From NCBI RefSeq assembly GCF_018100925.1, contig NZ_JAGJEH010000020.1:1-64000 (forward strand): a stretch of 64,000 nt of DNA, written 5' to 3'. The notes beneath the pieces were generated by a model that did no database searches, was not told where the DNA came from, and saw only the letters and a program-made list of their open reading frames with translations. The translations under genes were made by a program, and so were the position numbers. The DNA is from Pseudoalteromonas luteoviolacea (GTDB lineage: Bacteria; Pseudomonadota; Gammaproteobacteria; Enterobacterales; Alteromonadaceae). This document shows positions 44,336-54,802 of the stretch, one piece after another. Each line of letters opens with the position of its first letter. The stretch's first letter is position 1.

Positions 44336-46498
44336 TTACTGGCCCTCCACTTGATAGAACACTTTGCCTTCTGCCGCCCATGTGCGCGTTTGCTCAGAAA
44401 CCTGATAGATTTCACCTAGGTTGGCATATTTGTCTGCCATGGCAACAAATTCACTTAATCCCACTTGGTCTAAGTAGCGGAATACACCGCCTCTAAATGG
44501 AGGGAAACCAATACCATAAATTAACGCCATATCAGCTTCTTGTGGTGAGGCAATAATGCCTTCTTGCAAACACAACAGTACTTCATTAATCATTGGAATC
44601 ATGCAGCGTTCAATGATTGTTTGCTTGTCAAACGGTTGAGTGTCGTCACAAATTTGCGTTAATAATGCAAGAGCTTCAGGGTCTTTGCTTTTCTTCAGGC
44701 GGCCTTTTCTGTCAGGAGCGTATTGATAAAAGCCTTTTTGATTCTTTTGACCAAAGCGCTTGGCATTGGCTAGTAGGGCAACAGGATCTTTATCTTGGCG
44801 TGTCATACGTGTTGGGAAGCCATCAGCCATGACACCTGTACAGTGGTTTGCAGTATCTATACCGACAACATCGAGTAGGTAAGCTGGACCCATTGGCCAA
44901 CCAAACACATTTTCCATGACTTTATCGATTTGACTGAAATCAGCACCTTCGACGACTAACTTGTTAAAGCCTGCAAAGTAAGGGAATAGCACCCGGTTTA
45001 CAAAAAATCCTGGGCAGTCATTGACAACAATTGGTGATTTACCAAGTTTCAATGCGTAGTCCACAACTGCAGCAACCGTGTCATCGGAGGTTTTTTCACC
45101 ACGGATAATTTCAACCAGAGGCATCTTTGGCACTGGATTAAAGAAGTGCATACCGCAGAAGTGCTCAGGGTTTTCAAGTGCTGTTGCTAATTCGTCAATG
45201 CGGATAGTAGACGTATTTGAAGTCAGTACTGTGCCTTTGGGTAGCTGTTTCTCTAACTCTGCCAGTACGGCTTTTTTAATTTGTGGGTTTTCGACAACAG
45301 CTTCAACAACGATGTCCGAGTTTTCTAAATCGCGCTCGTTTAAAGTGGGTTTAATTTTTCCAAGCGTGGTGACCATCTTTTCTGTTTTCATATGACCGCG
45401 CTTTACTTTTTTACCCAATAAACTTGCGGCTTCACCCATGCCTAAATCAAGCGCACCTTGGTCAATGTCTTTCATGACAATCGGCGTACCTTTGTACGCA
45501 GATTGGTAGGCGATACCGCCTCCCATTATTCCCGCGCCTAATACCGCGGCTTGTTGAATATCAAGTTGGCTGGCTTTTGCTTGTTTTTTTGCAACACCTT
45601 TAATGTACTGATCGGCCAAGAAGATACCGGTTTGCGCAGCAGCTTCTTGAGTTTTAGCTAATTTAGCAAAGTTTGCGTTTTCAATTGCCATTGCCTCGAC
45701 TCGGGTATGATTGGCTGCCGCTTTGATGGTTTTAACCGCCATCACAGGCGCAGGGTAATGACCTTTGGTTTTAGCCATAACCATGCCTTCTGCCATCGCA
45801 AAGCTCATACCTTGTTCAACGCGATTCATTTTCAGAGGTTCAAGTTTAAGCTGGCGCTTAGCTTGCCAATTTAACTTGCCATCAATGGCCTGTTGTAATG
45901 TTTTAACGGCGGCATCTAGGAGCTTATCAGCTTCGACTACAGCATCTAATGCGCCCACTTTGAAGGCATCTGGCGCGCGGTTTTCTTGACCTGTTGAAAT
46001 CCAAGTCATGGCGTTATCTGCACCGATAATTCGCGGCAATCTCACTGTGCCACCAAAGCCCGGCATGATCCCAAGCTTAACTTCTGGCAAGCCAATTTTA
46101 GCATTCGGCGTTGCGATACGGTAATCAGTAGCAAGTACCCACTCACAACCACCGCCAAGTGCTAAGCCGTTTATGGCTGATAAGGTCGGAAATGGTAAGT
46201 CTTCAATTGCATCGAAGACATCGGTTGCTTCTTTGATCCAAGTGACGAGCTCTTGCTCTGGACGATTAAAAGTAGGTAAAAATTCATAGATATCAGCACC
46301 AACAATAAAGTGGTCTTTATCACTGGTAAAAATTAGGCCTTTTACATCATCACGTGTGCTGAGTTCAGCTAGTGCTTTAGCACAATCTTGTAGGGTTTGC
46401 TGAGATAGTTTGTTGACCGAACCGGGTAGACAAAACTTAAACTCAGCGATGTTGCCTTTGCAAAAATCAACGACAAAGGACTCGCTCTTGATTAACAT
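44336..46498 (-). CDS. fadB: Fatty acid oxidation complex alpha subunit
   Basis: This 720-residue fusion has an enoyl-CoA hydratase/isomerase half (SAINGLALGGGCEWVLATDY) and an NAD-dependent 3-hydroxyacyl-CoA dehydrogenase half (AVLGAGIMGGGIAYQSAYKG, CPGFFVNRVLFPYF). The start ATG 46498 (MLIKSESFVVDF) follows GGAGA. An earlier in-frame ATG at 46516 is rejected. It heads the fadBA operon. Confidence 0.98.
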   Translation of the reverse strand: MLIKSESFVVDFCKGNIAEFKFCLPGSVNKLSQQTLQDCAKALAELSTRDDVKGLIFTSDKDHFIVGADIYEFLPTFNRPEQELVTWIKEATDVFDAIEDLPFPTLSAINGLALGGGCEWVLATDYRIATPNAKIGLPEVKLGIMPGFGGTVRLPRIIGADNAMTWISTGQENRAPDAFKVGALDAVVEADKLLDAAVKTLQQAIDGKLNWQAKRQLKLEPLKMNRVEQGMSFAMAEGMVMAKTKGHYPAPVMAVKTIKAAANHTRVEAMAIENANFAKLAKTQEAAAQTGIFLADQYIKGVAKKQAKASQLDIQQAAVLGAGIMGGGIAYQSAYKGTPIVMKDIDQGALDLGMGEAASLLGKKVKRGHMKTEKMVTTLGKIKPTLNERDLENSDIVVEAVVENPQIKKAVLAELEKQLPKGTVLTSNTSTIRIDELATALENPEHFCGMHFFNPVPKMPLVEIIRGEKTSDDTVAAVVDYALKLGKSPIVVNDCPGFFVNRVLFPYFAGFNKLVVEGADFSQIDKVMENVFGWPMGPAYLLDVVGIDTANHCTGVMADGFPTRMTRQDKDPVALLANAKRFGQKNQKGFYQYAPDRKGRLKKSKDPEALALLTQICDDTQPFDKQTIIERCMIPMINEVLLCLQEGIIASPQEADMALIYGIGFPPFRGGVFRYLDQVGLSEFVAMADKYANLGEIYQVSEQTRTWAAEGKVFYQVEGQ

Positions 46499-46846
46499 AC
46501 TTGTTCTCCGTGACACTGGTACGATGAGTTGTCATTTCATCCAGTGTGGCGTCTTTATTTGAAAATTGCAATGAAAAATTTACCGCAGATTTACTGTAAA
46601 GCATAAATTGGGATGTTAAGGTGGCTAAGTGCATAGATTGGGCTAAGGTGTTTTAAGGTTTGCGCATTCAGTTTATTTAAACCTTCAATCATGCATAACT
46701 TGATTTGAGCAGAGCTAGCGCTCTGCTTCTCTCTGCTATAAAGCAGTAAAGTTAAGGAATGAACTCAGTTTATTGTATTTAAGTCATGATATTAAAAATA
46801 TGCTGGGTCTAGATATACAACGCATTTATGTAAAGCATAGGTCGCC
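46499..46846. other. Divergent control region of fadB and slt
   Basis: This gene-free stretch of about 350 bases should hold both promoters. A perfect inverted repeat GCAGAGC-TAGC-GCTCTGC at 46709-46726 is the only structured element I see. It has no T-run, so it is either an operator or an RNA hairpin ahead of slt. A clear FadR site was not identified. Confidence 0.4.
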
Positions 46847-48751
46847 ATGAAATTACGGATCTCTCGGTTTATTAGTACGGGTATGTGCGCTTTTTTCACT
46901 TTGTTAAGTGCCCAAGGGTACGCGCAAAAACCCCATCAAGATTTTATTCAAGCAGAACGTGTTGCTTGGTCAGGAAACTATAAAAAATTCAAACAGACAC
47001 TCGATGAACTCGAGCACCCTTTGAAACCCTATGTTGAGATGACATTTTATAAACGTCATCCAAAACTAAAGTATCAAGAAGAAATTTCACGCTTTTTATC
47101 TGTTTATGATCATACTCCGCTAGATTGGCCACTTCGCAAAAGCTGGCTTAACTATTTAAAGCGTCGCGGTAAAAAAGCACTATTTATTGAACATTATCAA
47201 GACACCAGTAATGCAGAGCTAAAATGTACTTACTTGCAATTTCAACTGGATCTGGGGGCGCCCAAAAAAGCGATTTTAGATCAGGTAGCGCCATTGTGGG
47301 TGGTAGGAAAGTCTCAACCAAAAGCGTGCGACAGGCTTTTCTCCCAGTGGCAAAAAGCTGGTTATCGTGACCAAACGCTAATTTGGGAACGCATTACCAA
47401 GGCGGCGCAAGGTGGGCAGACGTCACTGATAAAATATCTCAAAACCTTATTGCCAAGGCGAGAGGCATATCTCGCCGATCTATACGTGGCTGTACGCAGA
47501 GACCCCAGTGCGTCAGCGGGGTTATACCGTTATAAACATCGCAATCAAAAGGAAAGTGAGATAGCGGTATATGGTGTGCGCCGATTGATCTGGCGCGACC
47601 CTAAGTTGGCGCTGCGCGCGTGGGATAAGTTACAGGGGATGTTTGAGTTCAGCCAGGCACAAAAAGATAGCGTCGCATATCGATTTGCTCTGGCGTTGGC
47701 GTCAAAGGGCCATGAAGAAGCCCGATTTTGGCTCAATAAAGTACCCACTGAGCAGCAAGATGTTAAGTTACGCCAGTGGTTAATGAGTAACATGTTAAAA
47801 GAGCAAGATTGGGCAGGTATAGCGGCGCTGTTTACTGGCATGGATAATTTGAGTAACGGGCAAACCTATTGGCTCGGCTATAGCTATTTCAAACGTGGTG
47901 ATAATGCTAAAGCAACCGCGTTGTGGCAGGCATTAGCTACTAAACGAGATTACTATGGCTTTTTAGCCGCTGCACGATTAGATTTGCCTCCTTCAATGAA
48001 CACTCAATCTCTTGATGTCAATGAACAAACCTTGGCGAATGTGTCGCAGGCCCCAGGTTTTAAACGAGCGAAAGCCTTGTATGAGCTGGAGCGTTTTACA
48101 CAAGCGCGCAGAGAATGGAATTATCTAACCAATACATCCAGTACAGAGGAAAAGCTTGCTGCATCAATGCTGGCCGCTGAATTAGATTGGTACGATAGCA
48201 CTATCTATACCTTGGCACAGATCAAGGCATGGAATTATGTCGACCTACGTTTTCCTATGGCGTTTGATAACCTATTCGAACGTTACAGTGAAAGAAACCG
48301 TGTCGATTTAGCATGGAGCTATGCAGTTGCCCGTCGCGAAAGTAGCTTCGCTCCGGATGCGAGATCTTCGGCTGATGCCTACGGATTGATGCAACTTTTA
48401 CCGAGTACTGCGCGATATGTAGCGAAAAAGCGTGTGACTAAAAAACAACTGATGAAGCCCGCGACGAATATTCGCCTTGGTACTGACTATCTAGAGTATC
48501 TTAAGCGTAAAACTAAGGGGAATGAGATATTGGCAACAGCGTCATACAATGCGGGTTATCACCGCGTAAAGCGCTGGATCCCCAGTGAAGCGATGCCAGC
48601 AGAGCTATGGATCGAACTGATCCCTTATCGTGAAACTCGAGATTATGTCAAAAATGTCATGGCATATCGTCAGGTGTATCACACTAAATTAGGGCGAGAT
48701 GGGAACGTATTGGCAGGGATCTTGGATATGAATATAGGCGGCAAACGTTAA
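46847..48751 (+). CDS. slt: Soluble lytic murein transglycosylase
   Basis: This 634-residue periplasmic protein cuts peptidoglycan to 1,6-anhydro products. It has a signal peptide (about 1-26), a long helical superhelix, and a C-terminal lysozyme-like domain. The catalytic glutamate is near residue 497 in ARRESSFAPDARSSADAYGL, followed by MQLLPSTA and TASYNAGYHRVKRW. Domain order and length match E. coli Slt70. Confidence 0.93.
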   Translation: MKLRISRFISTGMCAFFTLLSAQGYAQKPHQDFIQAERVAWSGNYKKFKQTLDELEHPLKPYVEMTFYKRHPKLKYQEEISRFLSVYDHTPLDWPLRKSWLNYLKRRGKKALFIEHYQDTSNAELKCTYLQFQLDLGAPKKAILDQVAPLWVVGKSQPKACDRLFSQWQKAGYRDQTLIWERITKAAQGGQTSLIKYLKTLLPRREAYLADLYVAVRRDPSASAGLYRYKHRNQKESEIAVYGVRRLIWRDPKLALRAWDKLQGMFEFSQAQKDSVAYRFALALASKGHEEARFWLNKVPTEQQDVKLRQWLMSNMLKEQDWAGIAALFTGMDNLSNGQTYWLGYSYFKRGDNAKATALWQALATKRDYYGFLAAARLDLPPSMNTQSLDVNEQTLANVSQAPGFKRAKALYELERFTQARREWNYLTNTSSTEEKLAASMLAAELDWYDSTIYTLAQIKAWNYVDLRFPMAFDNLFERYSERNRVDLAWSYAVARRESSFAPDARSSADAYGLMQLLPSTARYVAKKRVTKKQLMKPATNIRLGTDYLEYLKRKTKGNEILATASYNAGYHRVKRWIPSEAMPAELWIELIPYRETRDYVKNVMAYRQVYHTKLGRDGNVLAGILDMNIGGKR

Positions 48752-48857
48752 ACTTGACGGTTAAAGGCGTCGCTTCAAAGGGTTGACATGGCATCGTTTT
48801 TGCGACGGTGCTATGTTAGACTCAGTTATAAATAATTTGAATAAATATGGGTACACC

Positions 48858-50180
48858 GTGGACACATTAGCAAACTTGTATGCAGAGCATATCACCACGC
48901 TTCAGGCGCGCACAAAAACCATCGTTGAACGTGAGGGCTTAGATGGTCTTGTCATTCATTCAGGCCAAGCTAAACGTCAGTTTTTGGACGACATGTATTA
49001 TCCATTCAAGGTTAACCCACAATTTAAGGCCTGGTTACCGGTCATCGATAACCCGCACTGTTGGCTGGTGGTCAATGGCACAGATAAACCAAAATTGATC
49101 TTCTACCGCCCAGTGGATTTTTGGCACAAAGTACCGGATGAGCCAAATGACTTTTGGGCCGACTATTTTGATATTACGCTATTAGTGCACCCGGAGCAGG
49201 TCGAAAAATTACTCCCTTACGATAAAGAAAAGTTTGCTTATATTGGTGAGTATTTAGAAGTTGCGCAAGCATTGGGCTTTGGTCAAATGAATCCAGAGTC
49301 GATACTGAACTATTTGCACTATCATCGAGCATACAAAACCCAATATGAAATGACGTGTTTACGTGAAGCAAATCGAATTGCTGTACTTGGTCACAAGGCG
49401 GCAAGAGATGAGTTTTATGCGGGCGGCTCTGAGTTTTCTATTCAGCAAGCTTATCTGAATGCAACATCACACATGGAAAATGACACTCCTTACGGTAATA
49501 TTGTTGCGCTGAATAAACATTGTGCGATTTTGCACTACACCCATTTTGAACGCCAGACGCCGAGTGAGCATCTATCATTCCTGATTGATGCTGGTGCAAA
49601 CTTTAACGGCTATGCATCAGATATTACGCGAACATATGACTTTGCAAAACAGGGTCAATTTGCTGAAATGGTCGATGCCCTCAATCAACATCAGATAGCG
49701 CTGGGCAATGCACTTGAGCCTGGTAAATTGTACGGTGATCTACATATTGATTGCCACCTGCGCATGGCGCAGATCTTGGCAGACTTTAAAGTGGTTAATC
49801 TAAGTGCTGAACACATCGTGGAGAAGGGGATTTCTTCGACTTTCTTCCCACATGGGTTAGGGCATCATATTGGATTACAAGTGCATGATATGGGTGGGTT
49901 TATGGCTGATGAACAAGGCACACATCAAGCGCCACCTGAAGGTCATCCATTCTTGCGTTGTACAAGACGTATTGAAGCGGGCCAAGTGTTTACTATTGAG
50001 CCTGGTTTATACTTTATAGACTCTTTACTTGGTGATTTAGCGAAGAGCGAGCATGCTCAGCATGTAAATTGGGACAAGGTTGAGGAATTCAAACCATATG
50101 GTGGGATCCGTATTGAAGATAACATCATTGTTCACCAAGACCGTTTAGAAAATATGACACGAGCATTGAACTTAGATTAA
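48858..50180 (+). CDS. pepQ: Xaa-Pro dipeptidase
   Basis: This metallopeptidase of the pita-bread fold cleaves X-Pro dipeptides. Family motifs include HSGQAKRQFLDDMYYPFKVN, the metal ligands in LIDAGANFNGYASDITRT, FFPHGLGHHIGLQVHD, TIEPGLYF and GGIRIEDN. GTG 48858 (VDTLANLYAEHITTLQARTK) aligns with the E. coli start and gives 440 residues. The in-frame ATG at 48783 would add 25 unrelated residues. Confidence 0.95.
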   Translation: MDTLANLYAEHITTLQARTKTIVEREGLDGLVIHSGQAKRQFLDDMYYPFKVNPQFKAWLPVIDNPHCWLVVNGTDKPKLIFYRPVDFWHKVPDEPNDFWADYFDITLLVHPEQVEKLLPYDKEKFAYIGEYLEVAQALGFGQMNPESILNYLHYHRAYKTQYEMTCLREANRIAVLGHKAARDEFYAGGSEFSIQQAYLNATSHMENDTPYGNIVALNKHCAILHYTHFERQTPSEHLSFLIDAGANFNGYASDITRTYDFAKQGQFAEMVDALNQHQIALGNALEPGKLYGDLHIDCHLRMAQILADFKVVNLSAEHIVEKGISSTFFPHGLGHHIGLQVHDMGGFMADEQGTHQAPPEGHPFLRCTRRIEAGQVFTIEPGLYFIDSLLGDLAKSEHAQHVNWDKVEEFKPYGGIRIEDNIIVHQDRLENMTRALNLD

Positions 50181-50232
50181 TCATCAGAGTTTGTCTTTTT
50201 GCGAGTGAATGGCCACTCAAGCTGTTTTATCA

Positions 50233-50257
50233 AGAGGAGTCGTGAGGCTCCTTTTTG
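50233..50257 (+). terminator. Weak terminator between pepQ and yigZ
   Basis: AGGAG and CTCCT pair around an eight-base loop and are followed by TTTTT, just before the yigZ ATG. The stem is short, so partial read-through into yigZ is likely. Confidence 0.55.
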
Positions 50258-50271
50258 TTAGAAAATAATTT

Positions 50272-50886
50272 ATGTCTGAATATAAAATCCCCACTGAAAC
50301 CATCTCTCATCACGAAGAGATTAAAAAAAGTACTTTTTTGGTACATGTCGCACATACGCCTACTGTTGAAGCCGCCAAGGCGTTTATTCGCAGTATTAAT
50401 GAAGCATACCCTGATGCGCGCCACAATTGTTGGGCACACGTGGCTGGTGCACCAGGGGGGAGTCATGTATTGGGTTTCTCTGATGATGGTGAGCCAAATG
50501 GTACTGCTGGTAAACCTATGTTGAATGTATTGATGGGTTCTGGCATCGGTGAAATTACTGCGGTGACAACACGTTACTTCGGCGGTATCAAACTTGGTAC
50601 AGGCGGGCTGGTTCGCGCTTATGGCGGTACACTTAATAATGCTCTAAGTGTATTGCCTACAGCTTTGAAAGTACCTGCTGCGTTATTAGTAGGAAACTCT
50701 GATTATGCATTGCAAGGTGTGATAGAACAACACTTGGCCAGCCACTATCAGATATTGAGTATTCAACATCAGTTCACCGCAAACATTGGTTGGAGAATTG
50801 AGATTGACGCACGTGAAGCTAAAGCGGCAATACAATCTATTTTCGACCTTACTCATGGCAGTGTGGCAATGAAGATACAAAAGTAA
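50272..50886 (+). CDS. yigZ: IMPACT/YigZ family protein
   Basis: This 204-residue protein has the UPF0029 N-terminal domain with DARHNCWAHV, SDDGEPNGTAGKPML and TRYFGGIKLGTGGLVRAYGG, followed by a smaller C-terminal domain. Its eukaryotic relative IMPACT regulates the kinase GCN2; the bacterial role is unsettled. It lies between pepQ and trkH, as in many gammaproteobacteria. Confidence 0.93.
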   Translation: MSEYKIPTETISHHEEIKKSTFLVHVAHTPTVEAAKAFIRSINEAYPDARHNCWAHVAGAPGGSHVLGFSDDGEPNGTAGKPMLNVLMGSGIGEITAVTTRYFGGIKLGTGGLVRAYGGTLNNALSVLPTALKVPAALLVGNSDYALQGVIEQHLASHYQILSIQHQFTANIGWRIEIDAREAKAAIQSIFDLTHGSVAMKIQK

Positions 50887-50969
50887 TTGCTTTGTAGGGT
50901 TATGAGGTTTACTAACGCCTAAGTGTATTAGACAATCAGATCTAATCATAACAACAAGCGATCTGCGTT

Positions 50970-52421
50970 ATGCAATTTCGTACCATCATAAAAATACTCG
51001 GTCAATTAGTCGCACTGTTTAGCTTGACTATGGTACCACCGGCACTGGTCTCTTTGATTTATAAAGATGGTGGAGGTGTACCATTTGTTTTGGCCTTTAT
51101 CTTTAGCGTGCTAATTGGCTTAATGGCCTATTACCCAAACCGTAAAGAGCGCGGAGAGCTCAAAGCCCGAGAGGGTTTTTTAATCGTGGTTTTATTCTGG
51201 TTAGTACTGGGCTCGTTTGCCTCTGTACCCCTGATTTTCCTCGATGAACCTAATTTATCCTTTGCCGATGCTGTTTTTGAAGCCTTTTCAGGGCTGACAA
51301 CGACAGGTGCAACCGTTTTGACCGGGATTGAATACTTACCCAAGTCGGTGCTGTTTTATCGTCAGCAATTGCAATGGCTTGGCGGTATGGGGATCATTGT
51401 ACTTGCGGTTGCAGTGCTGCCTATGCTTGGTGTCGGTGGTATGCAGCTCTATAGAGCCGAAACACCGGGCCCAGTCAAAGACTCAAAAATGACGCCGCGT
51501 ATTGCCGATACGGCAAAACACCTCTGGTATATTTATGTGGCGTTAACAGCAGCATGTACGCTGGCGTATAAGGTTGCAGGCATGGGGTGGTTTGACGCGA
51601 TTTGCCATGCGTTTGCGACCATTGCCATCGGTGGCTTTTCGACTTATGACGCTTCAATCGGTCACTTTGACAGCCCGATGATAAACTTTATTTGCGTCGT
51701 CTTTTTGTTGATTGCGGCCATTAACTTTTCCCTTCACTACGCCGCAGTTGCTAGCCGAAGTGTCCGTGCTTATTTACGCGATCCTGAATTCAAAGTCTTT
51801 TTGTTTATTCAGCTTGCGCTGGTGGTGATCTGTTTTGCTGTGTTGTCATCTAACCAAGTCTATAGTGATGGTGATGAAACCTTAGATCATGCGCTATTTC
51901 AGGCGGTATCAATTAGTACCACAGCTGGATTTGCGACGGATAGTTTTTCCGCTTGGCCATTGTTTTTACCAATTTTATTGATTTTCTCGAGTTTTATTGG
52001 GGGATGCGCAGGGTCAACTGGTGGGGGAATGAAAGTAGTTCGCGTATTCTTACTTTATCTACAAGGGATCCGGGAGCTAAACCGATTGGTACACCCCAGA
52101 GCGATTTATTCAATAAAGTTAGGCAGAAAAGCGTTACCTGATAAAGTCGTTGAAGCTGTATGGGGGTTTTTCTCAGCTTATGCTTTGGTATTTGTGATCA
52201 TTATGATAGCACTCCTAGGTACAGGACTTGATAACATTACAGCGTTCTCTGCGACAGCAGCGTGTCTAAACAACCTTGGCCCCGGGTTGGGTGATGTAGC
52301 GGCTCACTATGGAGATATCACTGACACAGCTAAATGGATATTAACTCTAGCCATGGTGTTTGGTCGTTTAGAAATATTTACTCTACTGGTGCTATTTACA
52401 CCAACGTTCTGGCGTGGTTAG
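50970..52421 (+). CDS. trkH: Trk potassium uptake channel subunit TrkH
   Basis: This 483-residue potassium channel has paired membrane-pore-membrane repeats. Selectivity-filter segments such as FSGLTTTGATVLTGI, ATIAIGGFSTYDASI and VSISTTAGFATDSFS are visible, as is the intramembrane gate region GGCAGSTGGGMKVVR. It works with the NAD-binding TrkA encoded 1 kb away on the other strand. Confidence 0.97.
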   Translation: MQFRTIIKILGQLVALFSLTMVPPALVSLIYKDGGGVPFVLAFIFSVLIGLMAYYPNRKERGELKAREGFLIVVLFWLVLGSFASVPLIFLDEPNLSFADAVFEAFSGLTTTGATVLTGIEYLPKSVLFYRQQLQWLGGMGIIVLAVAVLPMLGVGGMQLYRAETPGPVKDSKMTPRIADTAKHLWYIYVALTAACTLAYKVAGMGWFDAICHAFATIAIGGFSTYDASIGHFDSPMINFICVVFLLIAAINFSLHYAAVASRSVRAYLRDPEFKVFLFIQLALVVICFAVLSSNQVYSDGDETLDHALFQAVSISTTAGFATDSFSAWPLFLPILLIFSSFIGGCAGSTGGGMKVVRVFLLYLQGIRELNRLVHPRAIYSIKLGRKALPDKVVEAVWGFFSAYALVFVIIMIALLGTGLDNITAFSATAACLNNLGPGLGDVAAHYGDITDTAKWILTLAMVFGRLEIFTLLVLFTPTFWRG

Positions 52422-52439
52422 ACGGACCATTTGCCTTTT

Positions 52440-52472
52440 GTTTTACCAAGGCGAGAAGTGCCTTGGTAAAAC
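52440..52472 (+). terminator. Terminator-like inverted repeat after trkH
   Basis: GTTTTACCAAGGC and GCCTTGGTAAAAC form a perfect 13-base stem around a seven-base loop, 19 bases past the trkH stop. There is little T-run after it, so it may stabilise the 3' end as well as end transcription. Confidence 0.65.
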
Positions 52473-52674
52473 AATATTGTTTAACCCTCTGTAAAGTTAT
52501 GCCCCGCCCAAAAGTCTGACTGCGTCAGTGCAAACCCATTATCTAGTGTGAAACCATACGAGAAAGTTAAAGTTTTTGATTGTGGAGACGATAATTCATA
52601 GTAATTGTGCGATGGCGTCATAATTTGGCGTCATACTGCTAAAATAAACAATGGAAGCGTTAGAGGTATTTGGC

Positions 52675-53352
52675 ATGACTATAAATGAGCTGGCAGAGAA
52701 TCGTTTGCAGGTATTACAGATGCGAGCGGGCAGTATTGTAGATATGGAGATTGTATTGCCAGCAAATCGCAAACGGATAAAAACCGAGTTTGTAGGTGCA
52801 CTTGAAAATCAGTTTATCATTCTAAATCAACCTAGCCATCAACGCTTAGGTGCTGCTTTGGACTACGTTAAAGAAGGCACTGAAGTGATTGTCCGTGCTT
52901 TGCCTGAAGAAGGTGAGGGGCAAATCATCGCTTTTAAGGAGACTATAAAGGCGGTAACGACTCACCCAGCTCGACTCATCTATCTTTTTTATCCTAATGA
53001 GGTTCAAACTTATAAGTTGAGAGCACAAACTCGCATTCCGACTTTGATCCCTGCGGTACTCAGTGTTGAGGGAAAAAGTGAGGTGGGTGTGATCAAAGAT
53101 ATCTCATTGGCTGGGTTGATGTTTGATGTACAAAAAACGCATTTGCCGGATGATTTAAAAGAGCTGACTTGTGAAATTTTAATCGAAGGAAAAGGTGCAC
53201 AAAAATCGACGTTGACTGGTAAAGTTTGCCGTGTCAAAGAAAGTAATGAAGACACGGTATCACTGGGTATCCACCTAGAAAGTCAGGATGAAAAAGTGCA
53301 AGCGATACTAAAAGACTATTTGATTGATATCTCAGCACTGGGTCATGAATAA
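52675..53352 (+). CDS. PilZ-domain protein, YcgR-like
   Basis: The 225-residue protein has an N-terminal YcgR-type beta domain (about 1-105). The C-terminal PilZ domain carries the cyclic-di-GMP ligands RAQTRIPTL and DISLAGLMFD. It probably senses cyclic di-GMP and affects motility or surface behaviour, but no flagellar genes are nearby. ATG 52675 follows GAGG at good spacing. An in-frame ATG at 52651 lacks a ribosome-binding site. Confidence 0.85.
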   Translation: MTINELAENRLQVLQMRAGSIVDMEIVLPANRKRIKTEFVGALENQFIILNQPSHQRLGAALDYVKEGTEVIVRALPEEGEGQIIAFKETIKAVTTHPARLIYLFYPNEVQTYKLRAQTRIPTLIPAVLSVEGKSEVGVIKDISLAGLMFDVQKTHLPDDLKELTCEILIEGKGAQKSTLTGKVCRVKESNEDTVSLGIHLESQDEKVQAILKDYLIDISALGHE

Positions 53353-53407
53353 TAGACAGAGGGTGATGGCATTACGGAGCATAACCGGGAATGCCATAAA
53401 GCACCAA

Positions 53408-54784
53408 TTAAACAAATAGTGCACTGACTTGGAAGAGCTTTTCTACAACGCCAATTTGCTTTTTATCAATCAAGAACATGATCACATGGTCGCCAGATTC
53501 AATAACAGTATGGTCGTGCGCGATCAATACCTCTGAGTCTCGGACAATGGCACCTATGGTTGTACCATGGGGCAGTTTAATATCTCGGATCGCCCGCCCC
53601 ACGACTTTGGACGTATTTTCGTCGCCATGTGCAACAGCTTCAATGGCCTCCGCCGCGCCCTTACGAAGAGAGTAAACATTGACAATATCGCCGCGACGCA
53701 CATGTGTCAGCAGTGCTGAAATAGTGGCTTGCTGCGGCGAAATGGCAATGTCTATTTCGCCCCCTTGGACGAGGTCAACATACGCACTTCGCTGGATAAG
53801 CACCATGGTTTTTTGTGCTCCCATGCGCTTTGCGAGCATAGCTGCCATAATATTAGCTTCATCGTCGTTAGTGACGGCGATAAAGACATCTACTTGCTCA
53901 ATATGTTCCTCAGAAAGTAGCTCTTGATCAGAGGCATCACCACAGAAAACGACGGCATTGTCGAGCATCTCAGAAAGTTGAGATGCACGGCTGTGATTGC
54001 GTTCAATGAGTTTAACACTATGGTTTTTCTCTAGTGATCGAGCCAAACCTGCACCGATATTACCACCGCCGGCAATCATAATTTTTTTGTATGACTGCTC
54101 AAGTTTTTGCAGTTCATTCATTACGGCGCGAATGTGCTTTGTTGCGGCGATAAAAAACACTTCATCATCTGCTTCAATAACTGTGGTACCTAGGGGCTTG
54201 ATAGCTTTACCCTGACGGTAAATTGCCGCCACGCGAGTATCTACATTGGGAATATGCTCTTTCAAAGCTGAGAGCGCATAGCCAACGAGTAGGCCGCCGT
54301 AATAGGCTTTCACGGCCACTAAAGAGAGCATGCCATCGGCAAATTGCAGTACTTGTAATGCGCCAGGATAATCAATTAGGCGACGAATATACTTGGTCAC
54401 CAGTTGCTCAGGAGCAATATAATGATCTACAGGTAAATCGTCGTTATGAAACAATTTTTCGCGATAGTCCAAGTATTGCTCGGAACGGATCCGAGCAATT
54501 TTTGTGGGCGTATTGAAAATACTATAGGCGACTTGGCAGGCAACCATGTTCACTTCATCTGAACTGGTTACGGCAATGATCATATCAGCATCTTCGGCAC
54601 CTGCCTGCCTGAGCACTTCAGGGTGGGCACTGTGTCCATTGACACCTTGCAAATCATACTTGTCTTGTAACTCTCGAAGGCGTTCGCCATCGATATCGAC
54701 AACGGTGATTTCGTTTTGTTCACCGACTAAGTTTTCTGCGAGGGTGCCGCCGACTTGCCCTGCGCCTAAAATAATGATTTTCAT
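53408..54784 (-). CDS. trkA: Trk potassium uptake regulatory subunit TrkA
   Basis: The 458-residue protein has two Rossmann NAD(H)-binding domains, beginning IIILGAGQVGGTLAENLVGE and IMIAGGGNIGAGLARSLEKN. Each is followed by a TrkA-C ligand domain (ALGTTVIEADDEVFFIA-like and LIAHDHTVIESGDHVIMF). It gates TrkH. It is the last gene of the def-fmt-rsmB-trkA run, 18 bases after rsmB. Confidence 0.97.
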   Translation of the reverse strand: MKIIILGAGQVGGTLAENLVGEQNEITVVDIDGERLRELQDKYDLQGVNGHSAHPEVLRQAGAEDADMIIAVTSSDEVNMVACQVAYSIFNTPTKIARIRSEQYLDYREKLFHNDDLPVDHYIAPEQLVTKYIRRLIDYPGALQVLQFADGMLSLVAVKAYYGGLLVGYALSALKEHIPNVDTRVAAIYRQGKAIKPLGTTVIEADDEVFFIAATKHIRAVMNELQKLEQSYKKIMIAGGGNIGAGLARSLEKNHSVKLIERNHSRASQLSEMLDNAVVFCGDASDQELLSEEHIEQVDVFIAVTNDDEANIMAAMLAKRMGAQKTMVLIQRSAYVDLVQGGEIDIAISPQQATISALLTHVRRGDIVNVYSLRKGAAEAIEAVAHGDENTSKVVGRAIRDIKLPHGTTIGAIVRDSEVLIAHDHTVIESGDHVIMFLIDKKQIGVVEKLFQVSALFV

Positions 54785-54802
54785 AGCTCAAACTTACAAC
54801 GA

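Noticed and set aside
45078..45395. 105-codon plus-strand frame inside fadB
   Set aside because: Antisense shadow; fadB is intact and conserved over the region.
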